Source: Hemicordylus capensis (Eukaryota; Chordata; Lepidosauria; Squamata; Cordylidae). Taken from it: a stretch of DNA of 64,000 bases. Every line of letters starts with the position of its first letter. Within the stretch, counting starts at the first letter, position 1. Positions 1 to 11,010 of this stretch are shown here, one piece after another. The stretch lies in contig NC_069670.1 of the NCBI RefSeq assembly GCF_027244095.1, forward strand, positions 14,031,320 through 14,095,319, written 5' to 3'. A program made the position numbers and the translations under genes. The notes beneath the pieces are model-generated. The model was not told where the DNA came from. It did not search any database and saw nothing but the letters and a program-made list of their open reading frames with translations.

Positions 1-227
1 CTTCTCCAAGGTCGCAGGCAGGAATCTCTCTTGGCCCTATCTTGGAGATGCTGCCAGGGAGGGAACTTGGGACCTAGATGCTCTTCCCGGAGCGACTCCA
101 TCATCCCCTAAGGGGAACATCCAACAGTGCTCACACATCAAGTCTCCCATTTGTATGCAACCAGGACAGACCCTGCTTAGCTATGGGGACAAGTCATGCT
201 TGCTACCACAAGACCGGACCACCTCTT
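1..227 (-). mobile_element. 5S-headed SINE, cut by the window edge
   Basis: Reads in reverse: CTCCAAGGT-type body, then GACCCTGCTTAGC, the complement of the 5S-like GCTAAGCAGGGTC, then the GGTCTTGTGGTAGCAAGC head. Lies in a GBA1 intron. Confidence 0.75.
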
Positions 228-899
228 CCGTTCTTACAGCACCGTGCAACTCAAGAGGGAAAGAACACCTAATCATGGGCAGGGTGATCTTCCGGCACTG
301 TTCATGCACCCTCCCCACCCCCAAGAATCGGTGCCCTAATGGACTTTATAGACAACACAAAGCAGGATACACAACACAAAACGCCTGATCCAGAAAGGCC
401 AACCCAAGTAATTGTTTTTAAAAGTTCCTAATTAAAAAATAGAGAAAATTAATATGGTTCTAGATTATAATATACAACTCCAAAGAAGAAGAATATAAAC
501 GGGTATTTTAATGATAACCGATAGAAATGCTGCATCAAAAAGGCTTAAACTTAAGATTATTTTTTTAAAGTCATAAACCACTAAAAATCCTCATGGAAAG
601 TATTGTACAAGTCCTCAGATATATATAGTAAAACTGTACTTCCAAGCGAGTTGAAGTCCTCTTAGATTCTTATCAAGTCAGTCCTCAGACATATGTATTA
701 ATACTGTACTGCGTTATGCCCTTGTGAAAACAGTATATGAAAAGTTTAATCAGGACGCGTCTGACTTAAACAACTGCCTAGCGTTTGACGGCCAGCGCTG
801 ATGCCTCTTCTGAGAAGGTGCCTGCCATCAGAGATGCAAGTTGTGGGCGGTATAAAAATATGTTAAATGATTTTTAAAAAATAAATGAGGTTTGGTTTG

Positions 900-1147
900 C
901 TGGCCACACATCTGTTCACCCGGGCTTTTAATAAAATACTGTTTTAATAGTTTTAACACGGTTTCAAAACATTGTTTTAATTTTTTTTTAATTGTTGTAA
1001 TGTTTTAACTTTTTCTGCTGCCATTTATTTTAACTAACGTTTGAACTTTGCTGGTGTCGTTTATTTTGTTTTCTTGTCAACCGCCCAGAGACGCAAGTTT
1101 TGGGGCGGTATAAAAATATGTTGAATGAATGAATGAATGAATGAATG
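900..1147 (+). mobile_element. L2-type LINE 3' end
   Basis: Poly-T-rich tail ending in CCGCCCAGAGACGCAAGTTT, GGGGCGGTATAAAAATATG and a short (AATG)n run, a 3' signature repeated many times in the window. It ends about 80 nt from the GBA1 exon at 1225. Confidence 0.65.
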
Positions 1148-1224
1148 ATTCAATAAAAATAAATTTAACCAGGCGTCCCTCGCTGCAGCCCACACTTCCA
1201 GACACACCCTCAAAAGAGACTCAC

Positions 1225-3908
1225 TTTCATTTTGATGTCCTCATCAACCAAGCTGAAATTCTTCAGCTCATAGTCGTACGGCCAGTCGTCGTAACTATAA
1301 GGACGCACGGAGAAGTCGCAGCTGCTCATGGGCATACGCAGCAAGTTGTACTCAATCCCTGCAGGAGTAGGAGACAGGAGAAGGGATGGCGCTGGTGCTC
1401 AGTGGCAGAGAGAATCCGCTCCGAATGCAGAAGGCCCCAGGTTCAAACCCCAGCTGCATCTCTTTGAAAGATCATTCTTTGCCCGAGACCCTGGAGAGCG
1501 TAGTCCAGAGCTGCACAACTTTGGGCCTCATGCACATGTTGGACTACAACTCCCATCATCCCTGAATATTGGCCATGGTAGCTGGGGATGATGGGGGCTA
1601 GAGTCCTACAACAGCTGGAGGGCCGAAGCTAAGCAGCCTCATTGTAGAGACAATCCTGAGCTAGATGAACCAAGGGTCCGACTTGTGGTAAAGGAGCCTC
1701 CTCGGAGAACCCACAAAGATTCCCGCCCCTGCCACGGTTCGCAACTCGTCTCTCCCTCTAACTAGCTAGATGGCCTCAGGCACGCCATGCCCTGCCTGTC
1801 TCAATCCTGCAGCTGCAACAGGAGCACGGCCCCATTTACTACCTCGCAGGGCTGTCGCACATACATACGTGCAAATTTTAGACACCACTTTTCGACTAAA
1901 AGTCCCCAAAGCGGTTTACACAGAGAAAACGGTAATAAAGTAATAAGATGGATCCCTGTCCCCAAAGGGCTCACAGTCTAAAAAGAAACACAGCAGACCC
2001 CAGCAGCAGCCATGGGTGGGATGCGGTGCTGGGGCGAGATCACAACCAGCTAATTGTGTTACGGGCCTCCGAACAGGTTCGAACGATTGGCGGATCGGCC
2101 GGTTCAAAGGCGGGGAGCGGGGATGCCTTTAAGGGCGGGAGAGGGTGCTCTCACCCCTCCCACCGCGTTTCCTATGCCGGCACTGCACTTTCAATGGGTC
2201 CAGTGGGGCAGTAGCGTATCTCCCTGCCACCCCGTTGCCTCGTCGGACCGGAAGTGACCGGAGATACCCGATGCGCACATGTGTGTCGGGTACTTCCGGT
2301 TCGACGAGGCGCAGCGGGGAGGTACGCTGCTGCCCCGCTGGACCCACTGAAAGTGCAGCACCGGCGGGGAAAACGTGGCAGGAGAAATAAGAGCACCCTC
2401 CCCCGCCCTTAAAGGTACCCCCCCCAACGGTTCCATGCACATCCCTACCCAGGACTGCTTGCTCTTGCCCTCCAATGTCCCAGAGAGGGGTCTTCCCCAC
2501 ACCTCAGCTTCCTTTTGCCTGGGAACTGAATATGGGACCTCCAAGCACTGAACGACGGCCCTCCAAAAGGAAGTCCCGCCTTCCAATGGACTGGCCAACG
2601 GTTGCAAATTCTCTTGCATTGTTGCGAAGACTGCCTTGTACCAAGCCCGACAACCAGCCCTGGGCTGTCTACTCTGACTGGCAGCAGCTCTCCACGATCG
2701 ACAGCACCCCCAAGCCCTGACCCCTTTCCCCCAGCTGCCAGCGTCACTACGCTTACCTTCATCCGAGAAGTAGGACCGGAGCAAGTTCTTCTGAGCATCC
2801 GGGGTCAGGGAGAGGATATTTATGGCGGCCGAATCGGTGAGAGCGCCGCCAAAACCCTTAATCCTCTGAAACCGCTTCGACGTATCCAGAGTCAAGACGA
2901 AATCTGAGAGGAAACATACCCAAGTTAGGACTGTACCCTTCAGGGGGTGACACCCAGGGCATAGCCACACGACAGGACTGAGCTGGTTCCACCGAAGGAC
3001 CACTTTCTCCTTCTAAAATGTTCTCAATGGTCTTGGCCAACACAACATTCAACTTCAACTGAGATTGTATTTTAAATGTTAGTGTTCTTAACGTGTTTTT
3101 ATCTATAATTTTTATCTTCTTTTGAATTCTAAATGTGTTATATTGTATGTTTTAATTCTGTAAGCCGCCTAGAGATTTTGATACTAGGCGGTATATAAAT
3201 TCAACAAACAACAACAAATCGCCAGGGCCAGACGGCACCATCCACCCAAGGGTTCGGAAGGAACTCCAGTGTGAGATTGCCAAACTCCTAGCAAAAATAT
3301 GGTAACTGATCTCCGGAATCAGGCTCTGTACCAGAGGACTGGAAAGTAGCCAATGCGACTCCCGGTTTCAGAAAAGGGATCTAGCGGGGATCGGGGAATT
3401 ACAGGCCGGTCAGCCTAACTTCGGTGCTGGGTAAATTGATTGAAAGCTCACTTAAGGACAAAATTGTTCTGCATAGCGAAGAGCAGGCCTTGCTGAAGGA
3501 GAACCAGCATGGCTTCCGCAAGGGCAAGTCTCACCTCACTAACCTTTTGGAGTTCTTTGAGAGTGTCAACAGGCATGTGGATAAAGGCGATCCGGTTGAC
3601 ATAATCTACTTGGACTTCCAGAAAGCTTTTGACCAAGTTCCCCACCAAAGCTCTAGTCTAAAGCAAACCTAGCAGTCATGGGATAAGGGGACAGGTTCAA
3701 TTGTGGATTGGCAATGGGTTGAAGGATGGGAAACACAGGGTAGGAATCAATGGACAGTTTCCACCATGGATGGAAGTCGGATGTGGGGTCCTTCACTGCC
3801 TCCACGTGGAAGTTCCCATCCAAATGCAAACCAAGGCAGACTCAGCTTAGCAGAGGGAACTATTCATGTTCATTACGGCAAGACCAGCTCTCCATTATTT
3901 TTTATTAA

Positions 3909-3974
<66 letters not shown>

Positions 3975-4179
3975 TTTTCTATCCTGCTCTTCCTCCAAGG
4001 AGCCCAGAGCGGTGTACTACATACTTAGGTTTCTCCTCACACAACAACCCTGTGAAGTAGGTTAGGCTGAGAGAGAAGTGGTTGGCCCAGAGTCACCCAG
4101 CAAGTGTCATGGCTGAATGGGGATTTGAACTCAGGTCTCCCCGCTCCTAGTCCAGCACTCTAACCACAACACCACGCTA

Positions 4180-4227
<48 letters not shown>

Positions 4228-7076
4228 GCCAATACCTGGGGTGAACGGCGAGTCCTGGAACTTCCCTTCACTGCGCTCCAGCCGCGCACCAGACTTGCTG
4301 CTCTCATACTTGACGAAGAAGCCCGGGCGTGGGAGAGAGACGGGGTCCTGCGTGTCGCAGTAGGTGCGGTTGCAGACACACACGATGGAGTCGTGGCCAA
4401 AATATTTCTTGTTGCAAGGCAGGGCGCCTGAGAAGGACAAGCACAAGTCAGGAGACCAAAGCCCACCGCTCCGAGAACGGGGCCCCACGCATAAATAAAT
4501 TAAAAAATAAGATAATCACCGCCACCGCCAGAAGAGGGCTCTCTCTGGGGCCTTCAGCGCCCACCCCCCAAGGAGGAGCAACCCCATTTCTCCTCCCCCC
4601 CCCCCGCCGCCCCCACCACATTGCTAAAGGCAATTTTGTTATGCGGAGCTCAGGGAGGGTTGCTTCTAAAAAAAAAAAAAAGCAACCCAACGAGAATTAG
4701 CATGGTGATTTCCACCCATATCACAGCGCCATTCAGATCTCCAAACAGGAGCAGGACTTGGACAGATCAAGACAGGCATCTCAGCACAACAGCTTTTCCA
4801 GCGGCGGCGGCTGGGGGTCTCTTTTTCTCGACGGCAAGCCCTTTTGGGACAGGGAGCAAATTCTTCCATCTCCCCACCGTGTGAGCCGCCTTGGGAGTCT
4901 TTGTTGTGGGCAACCGGTGTCGATATATTAATTACATCGTCTGATAATTACATCGTCTAGTAATGGCTAGGTACATGGTCTTAACGGCTAGTTACATCGT
5001 CTTAATGGCTACTTACATTGTCTAACAATGAATAATCCCATCTAATAATGGCTAATTACATTGTCTAATAATTCAGAACACCCTTGGGCTCTTATGCGCC
5101 TGCTTTTTCATTTTCAAAACGGCCGCTTTGGGAAGCAGGAGGCAGAGTGGGGAGAAGGGATTTAACCTCCTGCCCCACATCCGGGTCTCAAGCTAGCTCC
5201 CTCCCTGGACAGCTGTGCAGGGGACAGGCGGGGCAAAGGGCTGAATTCGAATCCCGAACCCTTCCATCCTAGGCAGCTGCTGTTCAGCAAACAGAAGCCA
5301 AGCACCCAACGACTGACGTCTGGCCCGACATCCGTCCCTCCTCCAGGCCCCATAAGAAGAGCCCACTCAGAGCTGAACCAAGTTCCACAGCTGCCCAGCC
5401 TTGTTCTGACTCCACCAAATAGTATTTAGTGGGACACTCCGAGGCATTCTCACCCCTGGACTTCCGGGCCAAAGCCCGGGGCCACCGGGCATGCCCTTAG
5501 CTCTAGAGACAGAGCGGGGCGTGGGGAAGAAAATATGTGGGGTGGGAATAGGTGAAGTTGCATGTTGAAATGTTTCTGCTCATGCATAGTGGCATAAATA
5601 GACCTGTTTTCTATTCTGACACTCTAGTGAGTTTAGTTGCTGTTTGTGGCCTCGAGAACCCACGTGATAAAAATACTGTGTGTGTCACGGGGTGTGTGTG
5701 TGTGTGTGTAGGGAGATGATGCCTAACTTGCAGGGGGGCGTGGTGGCTTCAAAGGCCTTAAATAAAATCCATCTTTCTTATTTATTTATTTATTATTTCT
5801 CTGTGTGAATCACTTTGGAAACTTTTGTTGAAAAGCAGTATATATACACATATGTGTATATATATACACACATACATATGTACATGTATATACATACATG
5901 CATAGGTGTGCGCGCATTGGTGTGTGTGCGCATATGTATATTTGTGCAACCTTTGGGGATGAATATGGACAAGGCTCCCCCAAGACACGCGGCTAATAGC
6001 TGTTGATAGACTTCTTCTCCGCTCATTCGCCTAATCCTCTTTTAAAGTCTTCTGAGCCAGCATAGCACAGTGGTTAGAGTGTTGGACGAGGACCGGGAAG
6101 ACCCGAGTTCGAATCCCCATTCAACCATGACACTCACAGGGTGACTCTGAGCCAGGCATGTATCTCTCAGACTAACCTACCTCGCAGGGTTGTTGTGAGG
6201 ATAAAAATAGGCACCGACACCGCTCTGTGCTCCTCAGAGGGAGGGCAGGATATCAATGTAATAAATACATAAATAAATAAAGGAGCAATGCCACACTTTG
6301 CGGCAATCAACGCCATAAGCCAGATTGTTAACCTCCGTTACCGTAACCTCAGTGTGGTTTACACTGACTGGCAGCGTTTCAGGCAGGGGTTTTTTCCCAG
6401 TCCTACTTGAAGATGCTGCCAGGGATTGAACCCAGGACCTTCTGCAAGCAGAGGAGATGCATGACCACTGAGCTATGACCCCATCCCCAGACTCAGGAAG
6501 ACCAGAAACTGCCTTATACCAAGTCAGACCATTAGACCATCTAGAGATGCTGCCAGGGATTGAATAGAGAGGAGAGCTGGTCTTATGCTAGCAAGCTTGA
6601 ATTGTCCCCTTTGCTCATTAGGCTCTGTCCTGGCTTGCATTTGGATGGGAGACCCCATGCAAGATATTCCCCTTAGTGGATGGGGCCGCTCTGGGAAGAG
6701 CGCCTGCCAGCATGCATGCAGAAGGTTCCAGATTCCCTCCCAGGCAGCATCTCCAAGACAGGGCTGAGAGAGGCTCCTGCCTGCAACCTCAGAGAAGCCG
6801 CTGCCAGCCTGGGTTGACAATCCTGAGCGAGATGGACCAAGGGTCTGACTCAGTGATTTTCAGTCCCTTTCTCGAGGATCCCTGTCGACACGTTTCTACC
6901 CGGCTGTGCCTCCCCGCGGACCGTGGCCCCCCCCTTCCAAGCTCCTCAATACACCCCGCCCGCCCCGGGCACCAATATCTCATATACCCCACCTCGATGC
7001 CACACTCACCCATCACTCCAACTGCCGTCTGCAGGAAGAAGAACAACTCCAAAGGGCTTGTTCTCCGGGACCCCAT
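1225..7076 (-). CDS. GBA1: Glucosylceramidase (acid beta-glucosidase), 5' part: four coding exons
   Basis: Lysosomal hydrolase that splits glucosylceramide into glucose and ceramide. Coding exons in transcript order are 7076-7010, 4427-4236, 2903-2757 and 1358-1225, 180 codons in phase; later exons, including the catalytic glutamates, lie beyond position 1. The first exon encodes a signal peptide (MGSRRTSPLELFFF then a short LQTAVGVMG stretch). The next begins ALPCNKKYFG and keeps the four N-terminal cysteines and the NRT glycosylation sequon of mature human enzyme. Exon three carries FQRIKGFGGALTDSAA; exon four carries MPMSSCDFSVRPYSYDD and the NFS sequon. As I recall human exons 3, 4 and 5, their sizes (192, 147, 134 nt) are identical. 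The ATG at 7076 is chosen because no in-frame ATG lies upstream in its exon, whose acceptor is at 7163. The human second sequon (NHT) is absent. Identity is very secure. Confidence 0.96.
1390..1690 (+). mobile_element. tRNA-type SINE split by an hAT-like palindrome
   Basis: A tRNA-Ala-like head (GTGCTCAGTGGCAGAG, then GGTTCAAACCCC) runs to about 1500. It is broken by a short palindrome with ACTACAACTCCCATCATC (about 1501-1625) and resumes with GACAATCCTGAGCTAGATG to 1690. Confidence 0.6.
1830..2045 (-). mobile_element. L2/CR1-like 3' repeat
   Basis: Reverse copy of a common repeat containing GAGCCCTTTGGGGACAGGGA and a terminal AACCGC..TTTGGGGACTTTT segment. Confidence 0.5.
2105..2430. repeat. 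Long imperfect palindrome, probable fold-back DNA element
   Basis: Left arm about 2125-2255 and right arm about 2270-2425 are inverted copies of each other; both contain CTTTAAGGGCGGG, TGCACTTTCA..GGGTCCA and ACCGGAAGT. Translating either strand gives similar peptides, which shows the symmetry. Family unknown. Confidence 0.65.
3060..3218 (+). mobile_element. L2-type LINE 3' end
   Basis: Ends TAAGCCGCCTAGAGATTTTG, then AGGCGGTATATAAATTC and an (AAC)n run. Confidence 0.55.
3226..3690 (+). mobile_element. CR1-type LINE reverse transcriptase fragment
   Basis: Open stretch encodes QHGFRKGKSHLTNLLEFF and DIIYLDFQKAFDQVPH, the CR1-clade finger/palm motifs. The fragment lacks both ends and sits in a GBA1 intron, antisense to the gene. 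Confidence 0.75.
3780..3893 (-). mobile_element. Decayed 5S-headed SINE
   Basis: Reverse remnant with CCATCCAAATGCAAACCAAG and CTCAGCTTAGCA, the 5S-like part. Confidence 0.5.
3900..4172 (-). mobile_element. tRNA-derived SINE type B, with A-rich/(TAA)n tail
   Basis: Reverse copy of the SINE with tRNA-like A and B boxes (GTGGTTAGAGTGCTGGAC, GGGTTCAAATCCCC in consensus), a middle GGCCAGAGTCACCCAGC and an end CTCCTTGGAGGAAGAGCGGG. The tail appears at 3900-3971 as (ATT)n then poly-T. Confidence 0.8.
4181..4222. repeat. (AC)21 microsatellite beside a GBA1 splice donor
   Basis: Uninterrupted AC dinucleotides; on the transcript (GT)n begins 13 nt into the intron after the exon ending at 4236. Confidence 0.95.
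4929..5075. repeat. Decayed minisatellite, unit about 22 bp
   Basis: Five to seven diverged copies of a unit like TTACATCGTCTAATAATGGC in the GBA1 intron before the signal-peptide exon's neighbour. Confidence 0.65.
5765..5945 (+). repeat. L2/CR1-like 3' end running into AT/GT microsatellite
   Basis: ATTTATT run and TTTCTCTGTGTGAATCACTT, then alternating TATATACACATATGTG-type sequence to about 5945. Confidence 0.55.
6055..6283 (+). mobile_element. tRNA-derived SINE type B
   Basis: GCCAGCATAGCACAGTGGTT, GAGTTCGAATCCCC, TTGTTGTGAGGATAAAA and an AAATAAATAAA tail, in plus sense. Confidence 0.75.
6340..6485 (-). mobile_element. tRNA-Ala-like SINE
   Basis: Reverse copy; its head reads as a tRNA-Ala-like GCTCAGTGGTCATGCATC and the B box region GGTTCAATCCCTGGCA. 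Confidence 0.65.
6575..6862 (+). mobile_element. 5S-headed SINE
   Basis: GAGAGCTGGTCTTATGCTAG, a 5S-like TTTGGATGGGAGACC, GGGGCCGCTCTGGGAAGAGC and the CTGCCAGCC..TGACAATCCTGAGC end. Confidence 0.75.
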
Positions 7077-7163
7077 GGTGACAGCGGTAAGCAGCTCTTC
7101 GCCCGTGCTGATGCCCAAGCAGCGGGGAAGGGACGAAAAGAGACGCCCACGGGCTCGTCACGG
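7077..7163 (-). other. GBA1: 5' untranslated part of the GBA1 first coding exon
   Basis: A pyrimidine-rich tract ending TTTGCAG stands just above 7163 on the minus strand, giving a good acceptor 87 nt before the ATG. At least one noncoding exon must therefore lie upstream. The exon itself has no other ATG in frame with the coding sequence. Confidence 0.65.
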
Positions 7164-7236
7164 CTGCAAAGAAAAGAGAAGGCACCGAGTAACCAAAGCT
7201 GCCACGCACAGAGTCCGAGGACCGGTTCTCCTACCT

Positions 7237-7532
7237 CAGGAGAGGAGAGATGGCCTGGTGGTAGCAGGCATGACCGGTCCCCTTAGCTAAGCAAGGTCCG
7301 CCCTGGTTGCATATGAAGGGGAGACTAGAAGCGTGAGCACTGGAAGAGATGGAGATGGAGCCGCTCTGGGAAGAGCATCGAGGTTCCAAGTTCCCTCCCT
7401 GGCAGCATCTCCAAGATGGGGCGGAGAGAGACTCCTGCCTGCAACCTCGGAGAAGCCGCTGCCAGCCTGGGTTGACAATCCTGAGCTAGACAGCCCAAGG
7501 GTCAGACTCAGTATATGGCGGCTTCCGAGGAC
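7237..7532 (+). mobile_element. 5S-headed SINE
   Basis: Near full length, with TAGCTAAGCAAGGTCCGCCC in the 5S-like part and GACTCAGTATATGGCGGC at the end. A reverse SINE relic follows to about 7640. Confidence 0.8.
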
Positions 7533-7719
7533 TCTCTGCACTGACCGGCAGCATCTCTCCAAAGGTCTTTCTCAGCCCTATCTGGGGATGCTGCCAGGGA
7601 CAGAACCTTCTGTGTACAGAGCAGGGGCTCCAACAGCCTAAAATATTCCAGATATACTCCAGAGTCCTAAAATACTCCAGATATCAAGTTGCCTCCTACA
7701 CAGTCAGACCCATGGACCA

Positions 7720-7805
7720 TCTAAACCAGGTCTGCTCAACCTTTGCCCCTCCCCAGCCAGCTGTTTTTGGACTACAACTCCCACAATCCCCAGCCACAGT
7801 GCCAC
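7720..7805. mobile_element. hAT-like short element, partial
   Basis: GGACTACAACTCCCACAATC and CCAGCCACAGTGCC, half of the palindromic family found throughout the window. Confidence 0.5.
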
Positions 7806-7878
7806 TTCCCTACTGTATCCAAAGCCAACCAGCCTCACACATATCTGACATTAGGAGAAAAACGGCTTTCTGAGGATA

Positions 7879-8007
7879 TAAGGACATAGGAAGCTGCCAC
7901 ATACTGAGTCAGACCACTGGTCTATCTCACTCAGGATTGTCTTCACAGACTGGCAGCAGCTTCTCCGAGGTTGCAGGCAGGAATCTCTCTCAGCCCTATC
8001 TGGGTTC
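7879..8007 (-). mobile_element. 5S-headed SINE, 3' part
   Basis: Reverse GGAAGCTGCCACATACTGAG through GCAGGAATCTCTCTCAGCCC. Confidence 0.7.
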
Positions 8008-8384
8008 CCAGCAGCTACGGAAGCTGGATCGCGACACACTGTCCCAGACGCTCTAGGATTAGTTTCGGCCCCCGCAACCCCAAAATGCCCCAAACCCTTC
8101 CCATCTCCACCCACTCGAAGCTGGCTGCATCCTTCCTCCAAGCTCTGTTCAGCAATAACGACTTGTGGCTAATTACAGCACTTGGCTAATTACAGCACAA
8201 ACTACTGTAAGCAATGTGACACATTTTCTTCTCTCTCTGACACTTTGAACCCAGGTTCTCACAGAGCCTCACAGGCATCAGGACTCTTGCTTTCGATTCG
8301 CAGCAACTTAACCCAAGTAAAGAAGTCTTCGTTTCTGAACAGGTTGTAGTTGATCAGTTCGGTAATATCTGCGTAACTTTAGGA

Positions 8385-8697
8385 ACATAGGAACGTAAGA
8401 AACTGCCATATACTGAGTCAGACCATTGGTCTATCTAGTTCAGTATTGCCTTCACAGACTGGCAGCGGCTTCTCCAAGGTTGCAGGCAGGAATCTCTCTC
8501 CGCCCTCTCTTGGAGATGCTGCCAGGGAGGGAACTTGGAACCTCAGATGCTCTTCCCAGAGCGGCTCCATCCCCTGAGGGGAATATCTTACAGTGCTCAC
8601 ACACATCAAGTCTCCCATTCGTATGCAACCAGGGCAGACCCTGCTTAGCAAAGGGGACAAGTCATGCTTGCTACCACCAGACCAGCTCTCCTCTCTC
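8385..8697 (-). mobile_element. 5S-headed SINE, near full length
   Basis: Reverse copy from AACTGCCATATACTGAGTCA to TACCACCAGACCAGCTCTCC, including the complement of GCTAAGCAGGGTC. Confidence 0.8.
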
Positions 8698-9592
8698 TGA
8701 ATATGAAGAAAATATATCTGAAAGAGGAAAAAGCCTCTCTTTTTGCCAAGCAGCATTCTCTTACGCCCCACAGAAAAACAGAAGATGCCTCTTCAGCAAT
8801 TTGTGTTAGTGCTTCTATTTAAAATTAAACTTGAACACCACAACTTCCGCCCAATTAACCTGGGGCACCAATTAATTCAGTAAATAACGCAGCCCTAATT
8901 ACTATTATTATCATGATCAAAGTTGCAGGGGTGTAACTACAATAGGGCAAAGGGAGACAATTGTCCAGGGACCCACTGCCTTGGGCCCCCCCCAGAGGCA
9001 AGTCACATGACTGACTCCCCCAGCCGCGCACCCGCCCGGGCTTCCTTCCGTGGTATTCATCCTCCGAAACTGATGTGAGTGTTCAGACCTGGAGCGACCA
9101 GAACAGCAGGTCTTTCTCTAGCACCCTGAAATGACTTGCATCGTCCACAATTTGCAAAACCTTCTTAAAAATAATTTAGGATGATGTTCTCTTGTGGCAC
9201 ATAAGTGTTTTTTTTATATAGATAAAACCAGTATATACAAAACCATATATATAACACCACACATACCACCGTGTGTCTTGTGGAACAGCGTTTGGATGCT
9301 TTCCTTCGGCACCGACCAGCACCCTGTAAGTGGCCCTTGGTGACTTTTTATCTGTACCCGCTTGCCTCGCACGCCCACTTCAGCTGTGCACCTAGAAAGG
9401 AAACGCCTTCAGCCACCTCCTCCTTCTCTGGGTCCAACAACATTCCTTCCATAACCTTGTACCGCGTCCGGTTCTTTTACCCTCCTCCCATGACTGGCCT
9501 CCGCCAGAAGGAAAAACAAGGGCCAAGCACCACTTTGAAGACAAGGCCAGACGCTGCCGTCAGAAGTGACGGTGACGTGTGTGTGAGGAACG

Positions 9593-10100
9593 GAGGAAGC
9601 TGCCATATACTGAGTCAGACCATCGGTCCACCTAGCTCAGTCTTGTCTTCACAGACTGGCAGCGGCTTCTCCAAGGTTGCAGGCAGGAATCTCTCTCAGC
9701 CAATTGTGCTTTGGCAACGTACTGTATGCTTTGGTAATTTGCTGGTTCAATTAAAAAATCTTGTCCTATTAAAAAAATAATAATAATCTTGTCCTATCGT
9801 GGAGAAGCCAGGGAGGGAACTTTGAAACCTTCTGAATTTCTCTCAGCCCTTTCTTGGAGAAGCCAGGGAGGGAACTTGAAACCTTCCGCTCTTCCCACAG
9901 CGGCTCCATCCCCTGAGGGGAATATCTTGCAGTGCTCACACTTCTAGTCTCCCATTCAAATGCTAAGGGGACAAGTTACGCTTGCTACCACAAGACCAGC
10001 TCTCCTCTCATTGGAGGCTACCTTGGAGATGCTGCCCGGGAGGGAACTTGGGAACCTTCTGCTCTTCCCAGAGCGGCTCCATCCCACGATGGAGGCTTCC
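9593..10100 (-). mobile_element. Cluster of broken 5S-headed SINE pieces
   Basis: Reverse SINE body at 9593-9700, an AT-rich interruption, two further partial copies of the TTGGAGAAGCCAGGGAGGGA segment and the 5S-like end near 9960-10010, then another head at 10020-10090. Confidence 0.6.
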
Positions 10101-10317
10101 GGATAGAGAGTGCGATTTTGCAATCTGAATTCAACCGTCCACAGAGCGGACGACAGAACCCAGTTCTGGACCAGAGCTGGACCAGAGATGAGTTCTGGAC
10201 TCAGATCCACAGAACCTGAACCCAGCTCCTAATCCAACCACTCCACCATACTGTCTCTCAATGTACAGCCCTAAAGTGGGGTGGGCGGCTCTCCGTTTTA
10301 AGTTGGCTATGGTACAC

Positions 10318-11010
10318 CCAGCGGTGGTGACGCAGCTGGGAAACAACTTGCCTATGGAGCAGGAGGCTGTGAGTTTGAATCCCAAATATGGTGTTCTTCC
10401 CAAATAAGAGCCTCCCCATCTCTGGCAACCTTTAAAAAGGCACTGAAGGCGCATTTATTCACCCAGGCTTTTAATTATTACTACTACAACTACTACATTT
10501 ATATCCCGCTTTTCCTCCAAGGAGCCCAGAGCAGTGTTCTACATACTTGAGTTTCTCTTTCACAACAACCCTGTGAAGTAGGCTGGGCTGAGAGAGAAGT
10601 GACTGGCCCAGAGTCACCCAGCTCGTTTTCATCGCTTTTAAAAAAATAATAATAATACTGGGTTTGAAATGATTTTAATGTTCATGTTTTTCATGTTTAA
10701 ATGATTCTAACTGTTTAATTGATTTAGTTTTGATTTTAACTGTTTAATTGATTTCAATTGTTTTTATTCGTTGTCCCATTTTTGGAGGAGCGGTATATAA
10801 ATCAAATAATAAAATAAATAATAAATATATATATATTTGTAGTCACCTATATCAGGCAGCAACGATATAGGAAGGTGCCGGAGGAAGATGTCCACGTCAG
10901 AGACAAGGGCAAAGGGATGATCTCATACTGCGTGGGAGGAAGACAATGGTAAACCCCTCCTGTATTCTACCAAGAAAGTCACATGGCTCTACGGTTCAAC
11001 ACCGACTCGA
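10318..11010 (+). mobile_element. tRNA/Bov-B SINE (type C) interrupted by an L2 tail and a type B SINE
   Basis: The type C head (GTGGTGACGCAGCTGGGAAA) ends near 10390 and its body resumes at 10838 (CTATATCAGGCAGCAACGAT), ending with CACCGACTCGACGGCACC. Between is an L2 3' end (about 10390-10835), itself split by a reverse type B SINE (about 10473-10625). Confidence 0.65.

Noticed and set aside
9271-9780. 169-codon plus-strand open frame in the GBA1 5' interval
   Set aside because: Its second half is SINE sequence and its first half matches no protein I know.
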